Source of the DNA: Stenotrophomonas rhizophila
Lineage (GTDB): Bacteria; Pseudomonadota; Gammaproteobacteria; Xanthomonadales; Xanthomonadaceae
Direction of reading: 5' to 3'
Length of the DNA: 64,000 bases
NCBI RefSeq assembly: GCF_007667275.1
Contig: NZ_VDQT01000001.1
Location: forward strand, 1,184,222 to 1,248,221
Part shown: positions 16,157 to 25,696 of the stretch, one piece after another
Layout: each line of letters begins with the position of its first letter
Numbering within the stretch: position 1 is the stretch's first letter
Translations under genes and position numbers: made by a program
The notes under the pieces: model-generated
Databases searched by the model: none
Told to the model about the DNA's origin: nothing
The model's input: only the letters and a program-made list of their open reading frames with translations

Positions 16157-18163
16157 ATGCCTGCCCTTTCTTCCCCCGCTGCCTACGCGCTGCCGCTGAC
16201 CGAAACCGCCCTCGGCGCGTTCCTGGCCGCCGGCACCCTGCCTCCCACCGCACTGGAACGCGCCGGGCTGTTCGCCGCCGCGTTGTGCCAGCAGCGTCCG
16301 CACCACCCGGCCACGCTGACCCTGCTGATCGATGCGGCCTGCGCGCTGTTCCTGGACCAGCCGGAGGCCGCAGCGGGCCAGTTCGACGCACTGCGCACCG
16401 CCCTGCCCGCCCTGCCCGAGGCATGGCTGCACGCACTGGCCGCACAGGGCGTGGTGCTGGGGCCGGAAGCGGTGGTGGTGCGCTACGCCGCCGCATCGCC
16501 TGACGCGTATCTGGCCGATGCCTTCCAGGCCGACAGCCAGGTGACGCTGGAAGCGCACACCCTGCGTTTTCCCACCGAGCGCGCACTGGCTGACGACGAT
16601 GCCGCGTTCGATGACGACTCCGCCGCACCGCGTTACGTCGAACGCACCCATGCCTACACCCCGGAGCAGGCCCGGGCCCTGCGCGCAATCATCGCCAACG
16701 ATGACGAGCACATCGACCTGGACGCCTATGCCGGCGCCGGCAAGACCCATCTGATCCTGCAGCTGCTGGACAGCGCCGCGCGCCGGTACACCTACATCGC
16801 ACCACGCGCCGGCCAGGTGCAGGCCTTCCGGCAACGCCTCAGCGCCGCACTGCCGGTGCAGGTCATCTCGCAGATCGCCTTCGCCAACCACGTCGCCGGC
16901 GACGCGTTCCGGCGCGGCCTGCTGCGGACGGCATGGCGGCCGGCCTTCCAGATCAGCAAGCTGTCGCTGCGCGACATCGCCGCGCGCATCGAGCTGCAGC
17001 CGATCGGCGCGCATGCGCCGGCCAGCGTGCTGCGCATCGCCCTGGAAGGGATCGCGGCATGGTGCCGCTCGACCACCCTGCAGCTGGCGCCGCGCCACTT
17101 CGCGCGCGCCGTGCCGTGGGCGATGATCGACAGCAACGCGCTGATGGCGGCGGCCGAGCACGTGTGGCGCAGCATGTTCGACCCGCAGCTGCAGCGCCAC
17201 GGCCTGCTCAGCGTCAACGTGGACCACATCGGCAAATGGCTGGCCCTGCACCAGGTCAACGTACCGGCCACCTGGGGCACCCTGCTGATCGATGAGGGCC
17301 ACGACCTCAGCCCGGCCTGGAAGGCGCTGCTGTCCAGCTACGAGGGTGCGGTGATCAGCCTCGGCGACCCCAACCAGCGCCTGGTCGGCCATGCCCCGCG
17401 CTTTGCTACCGGAATGACGCTGGAGATCGACCAGTCGGTCCGCCAGGGTCGGCTGGTGGAAACGCTGATCAACGACACCCTGGCGCTGGACATCGGCAGC
17501 CGCTTCGAAGCGCCGTTCAGTGGTGCCGCCGACCTGCCCACGCTGCCCGGCACCTACCGCGAGTGGAGCGAGGTACCCACCGACGGTGCGCGTATCTATG
17601 GCAGTCCGTGGCGGCTGTTGGAAGAAGCGCAGCGCCTGGCCGCTGCCGGTGCCGCGTTCGCGATCCATCCCGACTCGCTGGCCACGCTGGGCCGCGAGGT
17701 CACGCGCGGCGCCGAAGCCTATCGCGAACTCACCGCGCATGGCGGCAGCAGCCAGCGCTGGGAAGACCTGCTGGCCGAATGTGCGGAACAGGGGCTGGCC
17801 CGGATCCCGCGCATGTTCATGCGCGGCTACAACCGCGACCGCTTCGTCGAACTGAGCGAACGCCTGCTGCCCTTCCACGGTGCCGCGCTGCCGTTGATGC
17901 TGGTCGAACACGCCAAGAATGCCGAGTTCGCCACGGTGGCGATGTCGCGCTGCTGCTTCCGCACCGGCTTCGCGCGCCAGTTCGCGCACAACCCGGTGCG
18001 CGCCGCGTATACCGCGATGACCCGCGGCACGCGCCGGTTGTGGCTGCCGGAGGACGCACTGGACGAGCTGAAGGCCAGCATGCAGCGCTACCAGGACCGT
18101 CAGATCGAACTACGCCGCAGCAAGGCGGCAGCACCGGGGTGGCAGGCCCGGGTGCGGTCCTGA
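16157..18163 (+). CDS. Superfamily 1 helicase-like ATPase, divergent
   Basis: The ATG at 16157 gives 668 residues. The first 160 residues match nothing I recognise. A helicase core follows: YTPEQARALRAII (Q-motif like), AYAGAGKTHLI at 191-200 (Walker A), TLLIDEGHDL near 379 (Walker B), ISLGDPNQRL (motif III region) and, near the C-terminus, AAYTAMTRGTRRLWL (motif VI like). These are the marks of UvrD/RecB-type superfamily 1 enzymes, but the protein is shorter and more divergent than UvrD or Rep. It stands alone, ending four bases before a convergent oxidoreductase gene. It could act in DNA repair or in defence; neighbours give no clue. Confidence 0.75.
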   Translation: MPALSSPAAYALPLTETALGAFLAAGTLPPTALERAGLFAAALCQQRPHHPATLTLLIDAACALFLDQPEAAAGQFDALRTALPALPEAWLHALAAQGVVLGPEAVVVRYAAASPDAYLADAFQADSQVTLEAHTLRFPTERALADDDAAFDDDSAAPRYVERTHAYTPEQARALRAIIANDDEHIDLDAYAGAGKTHLILQLLDSAARRYTYIAPRAGQVQAFRQRLSAALPVQVISQIAFANHVAGDAFRRGLLRTAWRPAFQISKLSLRDIAARIELQPIGAHAPASVLRIALEGIAAWCRSTTLQLAPRHFARAVPWAMIDSNALMAAAEHVWRSMFDPQLQRHGLLSVNVDHIGKWLALHQVNVPATWGTLLIDEGHDLSPAWKALLSSYEGAVISLGDPNQRLVGHAPRFATGMTLEIDQSVRQGRLVETLINDTLALDIGSRFEAPFSGAADLPTLPGTYREWSEVPTDGARIYGSPWRLLEEAQRLAAAGAAFAIHPDSLATLGREVTRGAEAYRELTAHGGSSQRWEDLLAECAEQGLARIPRMFMRGYNRDRFVELSERLLPFHGAALPLMLVEHAKNAEFATVAMSRCCFRTGFARQFAHNPVRAAYTAMTRGTRRLWLPEDALDELKASMQRYQDRQIELRRSKAAAPGWQARVRS

Positions 18164-18167
18164 CCGC

Positions 18168-19277
18168 TCATCGATCCATGCGCAGCCCGCGTCGATGGAA
18201 ATAGATCTGCTCTGCCGCCCGCCTCACCATTCCCGACTGCAGCATCAGGTCCATCGGCCAATCCAGCTGCAGGTGGTCCATCGCCCAGCGCAGCATGCGC
18301 TTGCCGCGGGAATGCGGCACCGCCTGCGCGGCCACCGCTTCCACCGCCGGTCCGCGGCCGCGCAGGTGCAGCCCGACCGCGTCGCCCACCGTCCAGCCCT
18401 GCCGCCAGGACGCATGGATGCCGCCGGCCGACAACGGTGAAACGATGCCGGCCGCATCGCCGGTGAGGACCACCCCGGGCGCGGTCAATGCGCCTTTCAC
18501 CGGGCCGCACGGAATCAATCCGGCTCGTGTGGCACCCGGCTTCAGCGCTGCGGGAAGGCCGATCATGTCGCGCACGTGCGCCAGGAAACCCTCCATGTCC
18601 GGCTGCCGCGCGCGTGCCGGGTCGTGCCGCACGGCCAACCCGACCTGCACGCCGGTCGGGTTCTGCGCCGCCCAGCCGATGTAACCCGGGGCGTAGCGGC
18701 GGCTGGCGAAGCAATGCAGCGCGCGCCCTTCGGGAAGCCCGGCACCGGCGAATTCCTGCTCCACCCCGTAAAGGAAATCCCGCACGCTGCCGAGGCCGGT
18801 GCGCTGCGCCACCCGCGAACACGCCCCGTCCGCGCCCACCAGGTAGCGGGTGCGTCCTGCGCCGGCGACGTCCCACCCGTCGCCGTGGCGATGGGCCTGG
18901 GTGAAGGACTGGCCCAGGCGCAGGTCGACGCCATTGGTGCGCAGTTCCCCGGCGAGCCAGCGCAGCACGTTGGGCGTGTCGGTGGTCATGAAGTAATAGC
19001 CGGGTGCGGCCAGGCAGACGCTGCGCAGGTTGGGCGCATACAGCCGCACCTGCTCCACGCGCTGCAGCAGTGTGGCGGGAATGCGCCTGAGCCAGGTCTG
19101 CTCGACTACTTCCTTGACCAGTATCCCGGTGGTGTGCAGCCGCGCACCCGGATCGTCCTTGCGCTCCAGCACGCACACGCGCAACCCGTACTGGGCGGCC
19201 GCCAGCGCGCACGCCGCGCCGGCGAAGCTCGCGCCGACCACGACCAGGTCCCAGTCATGGGGAGATGTGGAATTCAT
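18168..19277 (-). CDS. FAD-dependent oxidoreductase, geranylgeranyl-reductase-like
   Basis: The 369-residue protein opens with an FAD-binding Rossmann motif (DLVVVGASFAGAACALAAAQYG), has VGADGACSRVA in the middle and GVVLTGDAAGIVSPLSAGG near the C-terminus, the second FAD-contacting motif of the p-hydroxybenzoate-hydroxylase / geranylgeranyl reductase superfamily. Such proteins reduce isoprenoid chains or hydroxylate aromatic compounds. No partner gene identifies the substrate. The gene is convergent with the helicase-like gene. Confidence 0.8.
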   Translation of the reverse strand: MNSTSPHDWDLVVVGASFAGAACALAAAQYGLRVCVLERKDDPGARLHTTGILVKEVVEQTWLRRIPATLLQRVEQVRLYAPNLRSVCLAAPGYYFMTTDTPNVLRWLAGELRTNGVDLRLGQSFTQAHRHGDGWDVAGAGRTRYLVGADGACSRVAQRTGLGSVRDFLYGVEQEFAGAGLPEGRALHCFASRRYAPGYIGWAAQNPTGVQVGLAVRHDPARARQPDMEGFLAHVRDMIGLPAALKPGATRAGLIPCGPVKGALTAPGVVLTGDAAGIVSPLSAGGIHASWRQGWTVGDAVGLHLRGRGPAVEAVAAQAVPHSRGKRMLRWAMDHLQLDWPMDLMLQSGMVRRAAEQIYFHRRGLRMDR

Positions 19278-19296
19278 TCTGGAACTACCGCTGCGA

Positions 19297-19323
19297 AGGA
19301 GGCCTGCAGCGTGCAGGCCTCCT
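19297..19323. terminator. Perfect 12-bp hairpin downstream of the autotransporter
   Basis: AGGAGGCCTGCA and TGCAGGCCTCCT pair perfectly around a three-base loop. It lies 45 bases after the autotransporter stop codon and just before the oxidoreductase start, so it probably ends or attenuates transcription from the long gene. There is no T-run, which makes the intrinsic terminator call tentative. Confidence 0.5.
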
Positions 19324-19367
19324 GCGGGTCGGCAATGAAGCAGCGGTGAAGCGGGTATGAAGCGGCC

Positions 19368-22300
19368 TCAGAAGCTGTAGGTCACGCGCGCCAGGCCGGT
19401 GTTGGAATCGAAGCCCTGGCCCACTTCCTTCACGTACTGCAACGACAGGCTCAGGTGGTTGGAGCCCAGCAGGTCCGCCCCCACCGCGAACCGCCCCACC
19501 GTCCCCGGACCGGCGGTGGTGACATCAAAGCTGTCGCTCTGCGGCTGGTCGGCGAAATGTGCCGTGGTGGTCCAGTCGCGATTATTGCCGAATTCGGCTG
19601 CCGCGCTGGCAAACGGTCGCAGGGTCGTTCCGTTGCTGAAGTGCACGCTGTCGCCAAGCTCAACGCCGACCACGCCGATCAGCGCGGTGTCTGTATTGCC
19701 TTCCACCGCCAGCCGGAACGGCGAACTGCCGTCTTCAGTGAAGCCCCTGTTCTCCACGCGGATCGCGTGACCTTCCACGTAGGGCCGCACGAAACCGTCC
19801 TTGCCCATCGGGACGTTGTAAGCCGCACGCAAGTGCGCACCGGCCTGCCACTGCCTGGGGCTGGCCTTGGCCTGGTCGTCGAATCCGGCAACCGCCACGT
19901 CACGGGTGGAACGATAGTTGCCCGACGCCGCGTCCAAGCCGCCGGAAAGCTCAATGCGCCCCGCGTCGTAGAGCAGGCCCACACCGCCCAGCACGGCATC
20001 GCCAGTGACCCGGGCAGTCCCGTCCGCGTCGCGCAGGCGGCTGTTCTCATAGGCGATCGAACCGGTCAACGCCAGGTCCGGCGACAGCTGCAGCTGGCCA
20101 CCGGCCTGCACCGCAGACGCGTCTACCCGGTATCCCAGCGCGTCATTGGTTTCCTTCTGCTCCGCGCCATTGGCCAGTACACGGCCCCAGCCACAGGTAT
20201 CGGTGCTCTTGCTGGCCACCGGTGCGCTGGAGCAGCCGCCGTACAGGTTCATCGCAAAATCACGGCTGCTGTTGATCCGGTAGGCACCGAACGCACCGAG
20301 CGCCTTGCCCGACATCGCCGCCAGGCTGCGGTCGTACTCATCGCCATCGGCAACGCTGCTCAGCCGGGTAAAGCCGGTATCCATCGCCGCGCCGCTGTCG
20401 AAGATCGCCTGCAGGTTGTTGCCGACCGCGCGCTTGTTGGCGCCCATGGCGGCGGCCTGCGCGCTGAACATGGCGCTCGGCGTCACCCGCAGGTTCTTTC
20501 CGTCCGAATCGAACTGGTAATTGAACAGGTGTGCATCCGGTACTGCCGACAGCGTGGTGTCCAGCTGCAGCGAGCCGGTCGCGCTGGCCAAGGTGACAGT
20601 GTTACGGCGCATCACGGTGGGCCGCACGTCCACCTGGCCGGCGATGGTGGCATTCCCGTCGACCGTCAACGGCGTGGCTGCCTTGCCGGAAAAATCGGTG
20701 GCCACCACGATCCGGCCACCGGCGTTGTTGAGGAGGTTGCCCTGCACCGCCAACGGCGTGGCACGGATATCCATCACGCCGTTATTGGTCATTCCGCACT
20801 GTCCCACGGTCACGTTGTCACCGGCGTGGAAGGTGCCGTTGTTGCTGAAGCAGCCGGTGCCGCCCCCATTGGTGAGCAGCACGTCGCCGCCGAGGGTGCC
20901 GTTGTTGATTACCCGGGTGTCGCCGGCCGTGCTGTACACGGCCACCGCATTGACCTGCGAGCCATACGTGTACAGCGTGCCGTTGTTGGTGACGGTGTTC
21001 ACCACCGGGTTGCCGTTGCTGTCATTCCTGCCGGTGCCGCCGTGGTCGATGTAGATGCCGGCAGAACCGCCATTGGGCGAGGTTGCCACCGACTGCTGCC
21101 CGGCGGTGACCTTGCCGGTCGACGCAATGGTGATGGTGATCGGCGCGTTGGAGCTGCTGTCGCCCATACTCTGCGCGATGATGCCGGCCGAACCCGGCCC
21201 GGTGGCCGAGACCGAGCCGTCAATGGTCGCGGTGATCGCCGCACCGGTGCCGCTGCCGCCGGCGCTGCCCATGTAGATGGCGTTGTCGGTGATCACCCGG
21301 CCGCCGCCACCGCCGAGCGACTGCAGCAGCATGGCCGGCGCGTTGCTGCCGGTGGTGGCGATGGAGGCGCCCGCGTTGACCGTGGCGTTGATCACCCCAC
21401 CGTTGCCGTTCGCATCACGGCTGCCACTGAAGTACTGCGGCGCCGCGGCCAGGCTGGTCTGCCCGGCGACGCCGCCGGCCACGCCACCGCCGCCACCGAT
21501 GGATTGCGCAAGCACGCCCACCGCGTTCGCGCCTGCGGTGGAGATCGCGTCGCCCACGGTCACCGACAGGCCGCTGTTGCCGCTGGTCGGGCTGTTGGTG
21601 CCGTCGTTGTTGACGCTGCCGGTGGTCTTGCCGGAGCCGAAGAAGTCGGCCACGGTGCTGCCGCTGACCTTGCCGCCCAGCTGCAGGCCGCCACCGCCGC
21701 TGATCGACTGCGCGAGGATGCCGTAGCTGTTGTCGCCCTTGGTGGTGATGGTGCCGCCGCTGGCGGTGGTCACGTTGACCAGGCCGCTGCCACCGGATGC
21801 TTCGCCGCTGCTGCCGCCGAACTTGAACATCACGTCATAGTTGCCACCCTTGGCGCTGGCGCTGCCACCGGCACCTTCCAGGTCGCTGGCAAGTGTCTTG
21901 GCAATACCACCGCCGCCGGTGATCGACTGCGCGATGATGCCGCTGGAGTCGTGGGCGGCGGTGGAGATCGCGCCGCTGCTGGTTACCTGTGCCTGGCCTG
22001 AATCAAAACTGCTGCCACCGTTGCCGCCCACCGACAGCGAGATCGACTTGAACGCGCCGTCATTGGCATCGTCGTCTCCGGCATTCTTGCTGCTCGACTT
22101 CACCGACGACGCCGACACACCGCCGACGCCACCACCGCCGGCGATGGATTCGGCCACGATACCCGCGGCCAGCGCGCCCTTGGTGTAGATCGCACCGGTA
22201 TTGGTCACGCTCACCTGGCCACCATAGCCCCCGCCGCCCCCGCTACCGCCGACCGACAGGTTGCCGCTGTAGTCGTTGGTTGAGGCGGTACTTGCCGCAC

Positions 22301-25300
22301 CGCCCTTGCCACCGCCGCCGCCGACGGCCTGGGCCAGGATCGCATCGGCGTGGTTGCCCAAGGTGGCGACCTCGCCGTCGTTCTGCACCGCCACCCGTCC
22401 GGCCGAACCGCCGCTGCCGCCGGATGCGCCCAGCGCGACCGACAGCTGGATGCTGGTGGACTGGTTGTCGTCCTCGGTCTCGCCCTTGGATTCGGCTGCA
22501 TCGTTGAGGTCGTCATCCAGGTCGCCATCACCCAGAACAGCCGCCTTTGCCGCCACTTGCGACGTGTCGGCAAGCAGGCTGCTGGTGAAAGCCACCGCGT
22601 TGTTCAAGCCCAGGTAGTCGTTCAGTGCCGCGCTGCCGTTGGCATCGTACGCGGTGGTCAGCGCGCCGGTCGCGGCCGCCGCATTGCCGCCCCTGTTGCC
22701 GCCGGCACCGTCGGACTTGCTGCTGGCGATGTTGGAACCGGCCTTGCCACCGATGCCACCGCCGCCACCGATCGACTGCGCGACGATGGCGTTGGCGTCG
22801 GCACCGAACGTCACCACGGTCGAGGTGGCGTCGTTGTGCACCGACACGCCGTCGACTTCATTGCCATTGCCATCGATGTGGTAGGTGTCGCCGCCCTTGC
22901 CGCCGTTGGCGCCCATCGTGACCGTGGCCACATACTCACCCTTGGCCGAACCGGCCGCGCCGCCGCCGGCGCCACCGCCGCCGCCAATCGACTGCGCACC
23001 GATGCCGAACGCGCCGTCGCCCAAGGTGATGATCGAACCGCCGATGTTGTTGGCCGTTGCAGCATAGCCATCACCCCCCGCGCCGCCGGTACCGCCCATC
23101 GTCAGCGTGGTGGCGATCTTGGTTTCGCCGCCACTGGCCGACGCCTGGCCATCGCCGGTGCCGCCGGCACCGCCGCCGCCACCCACTGACTGCACCAGCA
23201 GGCCCGCGGCCGATTCACCGGTGGTCAGCACCAGACCGTTGTTGGTGATCGTGGCCGCGCCGCCATCACCGGCCGTGCCACCCTTGCCCCCCAGTGCCAT
23301 GGAGGCACTGATGTCGAACTCACCGCCAGTGGCCGTCGATGCGGAAGACGAGTCGCCACCGGCGCCACCACCGCCGCCGATCGACTGCGCCAGCACCCCC
23401 ACGGCGCCCTGGCCGCCGGTGGTGACCAGCCCGGTGTTGGTGGCACCGAGCAGTCCACCGCTGCCGGCCTGGCCGCCCGAGCCACCGAGCGATGCGCTCA
23501 ACGAAATGCTCACGTCCTCGGCCGCATATACCTGCGACTTGGCCGTGGACGCACCGCCGGCGCCACCGCCACCGCCGATCGACTGCGCCAGGATGCCGTA
23601 GCTGTCCGAACCGTCGGTGCTGATGCGGCCGCCATTCTGCGCGGTAGTGCCCGTGCAGCCGTCGCCACAGGCATTGCCGCCCAGGCCACCGCTGCCACCC
23701 ACCGCCATCGACGCCCCGAAGCCTGCCGACTTCGACTTGCTGTAGGCCGAGCCGCCCTGCCCGCCGCCGCCGCCGATGGACTGCGCAAGCAGCCCCGGGG
23801 AGTGCACGCCATGGGTCAGCACGGTGCTGCCCGCCTGGCTGGTCAGCGACGCACTGAACCCGTCGCCACCGCCGCCGGCCGAGCCGCCCACCACGTACTG
23901 CAGCCCGACGCTGTCGCCGCTGGCGTCGCCACCCTTGCCGCCACCGCCGCCGATGGACTGTACCGCCAGACCGTCCGAGCCGAACCCGAAGGTCTCCACT
24001 TTTGACTGCAGCGCCACGGTGGCGGTATTGCCGTTCACGCCGTTGGCGCCTTCGCCGCCGATCGCGAACACGCCCTTGGACACCCCGCCCGAACCGCCGC
24101 CGCCGCCGATCGACTGCGCGAGCACGCCGGGCGAGCCTTCGTACAGGGTCGGGTCGACCTGCAGGCCGGTGCGAACCACCAGGCCGCTGCCGCTCACCGA
24201 CACCGTACCGGCATTGCCGCCGTCGGAACCGGAACCGCCATTGGGACCGATGACGAACTCGGACGGCGTCCCGCCGTCGCCACCATTGCCACCGAGCGAC
24301 TGCACCAGCACGCCCGGCGAGTACGTGCCATTGGACGCGATCTCGCCGCCGGCGCCCGCGCTGCCGTCGATGATCAGGCTGGCATTGCCGCCATTGCCGC
24401 CGGGACCGGCATTGCCGCCGGAACCGCCGGAGCTGTTGCCCTGCCCACCGGCGCCGCCCTGCGACAGCACATGCAGGGCGGCGTCGTTGTCGGCCCCTGC
24501 CACCATGATCACGTTGGAGCCCACCGTGGTCGTAACGGTATTGCCGTTGCCAGCAAGGCCGCCACTGCCGCCCTGCGAGCCATCGACATCTGCGGCGGAA
24601 CCGCCGTTGCCGCCGTTACCGCCCACGCTCTGCACCAGCACGCCGGTAGTGCCGACGAAGCCGTTGTTTGGGTTGTTGCTGGTATTGGTGAAGGTGGCCG
24701 TGACCGTGCCGGCATTGCCGCCGATCCCGTCGGTCGCGTCGGCGCCCTGGGAATTCAGCCCGGAGCCGTAGTCGCGGCCGCGTCCACCGGCGCCGCCCTG
24801 GCTGGACACCAGCACGCTGCGGTTTCGCGAGGTGGTATAGCCGTCGAGCGTGGCGTTGATGCTGCCACCGGCGCCGCCCACGGCGGAGGTGCCGTCTTCG
24901 CCGCTCATGTTGCCCTTACCCGCCGCGCCGCCTTCACCGCCCAGCGAGATCAACGTGATGCCACTGATGCCATTGACGGTATCGTCCGACTCGGCCGTGA
25001 CCTGGGGACCCACCGAAACGGTGAGGTCGCCGCCGCTGTTGCCGGCACCGCCGTTGCCGCCGACCTTGTCGAAGCCACCGGCGGTGGCGTCCGAACCCTG
25101 CGCGCCTGCACCGCCGACGCTGACCGCGTTGATCGGCGAGGATGCGACCAGCAGGTGGCCTTTGCTGTCGTACTGCGAGTAATCGTAGAGCGTGGGGTTG
25201 TTGGCCACGACCAGATTGATGTTCGCCGCCGGGCCGCCCGGTCCGCCGGTATAGCCGTTCTTGTCGTCGAAGACCGGGTCCGAGCCCGAGCTTGCCGCTG

Positions 25301-25487
25301 GCGTGCCCGGCGCACCGGAGGTATTGAGGTAGCACGAGATCCTGCCGTTGGCGCTGTACAGCTGGCAGCCGTCGGCAAGCGCGACCCCGGGGGCCGCAAA
25401 GGTCGCCATGCCGGTGGCGGCAAGCGCATTCATCAGGGCCAGGGAAAGCGTGCCGCGGGTGGGACGGAAGGTTCGGTGCAGGTGCAT
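19368..25487 (-). CDS. Giant glycine-rich autotransporter
   Basis: This 2039-residue surface protein begins with a long signal peptide (cleavage likely after ATFAAPGVALA). The passenger, about residues 40-1740, is built of irregular repeats that each contain a core like VLAQSIGGGGGAGG; about fifteen such cores are visible, with later ones degenerating (ILAQSISGGGG, IIAQSMGDSSS). Pro-Gly and Asn-Gly rich spacers (GGNGGDGG) separate them. The last 280 or so residues form an autotransporter beta-barrel (MSGKALGAFGAYRIN ... ARVTYSF) that inserts in the outer membrane, ending in phenylalanine as is usual. Type V secreted proteins of this kind act in adhesion or biofilm; the actual role is unknown. 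The repeats make it a likely site of length variation. No operon partner is present. Confidence 0.92.
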   Translation of the reverse strand: MHLHRTFRPTRGTLSLALMNALAATGMATFAAPGVALADGCQLYSANGRISCYLNTSGAPGTPAASSGSDPVFDDKNGYTGGPGGPAANINLVVANNPTLYDYSQYDSKGHLLVASSPINAVSVGGAGAQGSDATAGGFDKVGGNGGAGNSGGDLTVSVGPQVTAESDDTVNGISGITLISLGGEGGAAGKGNMSGEDGTSAVGGAGGSINATLDGYTTSRNRSVLVSSQGGAGGRGRDYGSGLNSQGADATDGIGGNAGTVTATFTNTSNNPNNGFVGTTGVLVQSVGGNGGNGGSAADVDGSQGGSGGLAGNGNTVTTTVGSNVIMVAGADNDAALHVLSQGGAGGQGNSSGGSGGNAGPGGNGGNASLIIDGSAGAGGEIASNGTYSPGVLVQSLGGNGGDGGTPSEFVIGPNGGSGSDGGNAGTVSVSGSGLVVRTGLQVDPTLYEGSPGVLAQSIGGGGGSGGVSKGVFAIGGEGANGVNGNTATVALQSKVETFGFGSDGLAVQSIGGGGGKGGDASGDSVGLQYVVGGSAGGGGDGFSASLTSQAGSTVLTHGVHSPGLLAQSIGGGGGQGGSAYSKSKSAGFGASMAVGGSGGLGGNACGDGCTGTTAQNGGRISTDGSDSYGILAQSIGGGGGAGGASTAKSQVYAAEDVSISLSASLGGSGGQAGSGGLLGATNTGLVTTGGQGAVGVLAQSIGGGGGAGGDSSSASTATGGEFDISASMALGGKGGTAGDGGAATITNNGLVLTTGESAAGLLVQSVGGGGGAGGTGDGQASASGGETKIATTLTMGGTGGAGGDGYAATANNIGGSIITLGDGAFGIGAQSIGGGGGAGGGAAGSAKGEYVATVTMGANGGKGGDTYHIDGNGNEVDGVSVHNDATSTVVTFGADANAIVAQSIGGGGGIGGKAGSNIASSKSDGAGGNRGGNAAAATGALTTAYDANGSAALNDYLGLNNAVAFTSSLLADTSQVAAKAAVLGDGDLDDDLNDAAESKGETEDDNQSTSIQLSVALGASGGSGGSAGRVAVQNDGEVATLGNHADAILAQAVGGGGGKGGAASTASTNDYSGNLSVGGSGGGGGYGGQVSVTNTGAIYTKGALAAGIVAESIAGGGGVGGVSASSVKSSSKNAGDDDANDGAFKSISLSVGGNGGSSFDSGQAQVTSSGAISTAAHDSSGIIAQSITGGGGIAKTLASDLEGAGGSASAKGGNYDVMFKFGGSSGEASGGSGLVNVTTASGGTITTKGDNSYGILAQSISGGGGLQLGGKVSGSTVADFFGSGKTTGSVNNDGTNSPTSGNSGLSVTVGDAISTAGANAVGVLAQSIGGGGGVAGGVAGQTSLAAAPQYFSGSRDANGNGGVINATVNAGASIATTGSNAPAMLLQSLGGGGGRVITDNAIYMGSAGGSGTGAAITATIDGSVSATGPGSAGIIAQSMGDSSSNAPITITIASTGKVTAGQQSVATSPNGGSAGIYIDHGGTGRNDSNGNPVVNTVTNNGTLYTYGSQVNAVAVYSTAGDTRVINNGTLGGDVLLTNGGGTGCFSNNGTFHAGDNVTVGQCGMTNNGVMDIRATPLAVQGNLLNNAGGRIVVATDFSGKAATPLTVDGNATIAGQVDVRPTVMRRNTVTLASATGSLQLDTTLSAVPDAHLFNYQFDSDGKNLRVTPSAMFSAQAAAMGANKRAVGNNLQAIFDSGAAMDTGFTRLSSVADGDEYDRSLAAMSGKALGAFGAYRINSSRDFAMNLYGGCSSAPVASKSTDTCGWGRVLANGAEQKETNDALGYRVDASAVQAGGQLQLSPDLALTGSIAYENSRLRDADGTARVTGDAVLGGVGLLYDAGRIELSGGLDAASGNYRSTRDVAVAGFDDQAKASPRQWQAGAHLRAAYNVPMGKDGFVRPYVEGHAIRVENRGFTEDGSSPFRLAVEGNTDTALIGVVGVELGDSVHFSNGTTLRPFASAAAEFGNNRDWTTTAHFADQPQSDSFDVTTAGPGTVGRFAVGADLLGSNHLSLSLQYVKEVGQGFDSNTGLARVTYSF

Positions 25488-25696
25488 GACAGGGCTCCGG
25501 GAAGGGGTGAGCAGAGCCTAGGCATCGCTGCAGCACGCCTCTTGACCTGGATCATGTCGGGGCCTCGGCAGGGATTCCGGATGGAATGGGTTCAGCTTCA
25601 TCGCATCGCAGCCACGTCACGGCTGCGATGCTGCTGGCCTGATAGCATCGAACACGCACGCATGCTGTCCGGCCCACTTCCACGAGGACTTGAACG

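Noticed and set aside
15923..17989. Long minus-strand reading frame opposite the helicase-like gene
   Set aside because: Arg/Gln/His-rich translation without motifs; the plus strand has clear helicase motifs.
21000..24500. CRISPR-like regular repeats
   Set aside because: The repeats are coding, of variable spacing and encode glycine-rich units; there is no palindromic repeat-spacer pattern and no cas gene.
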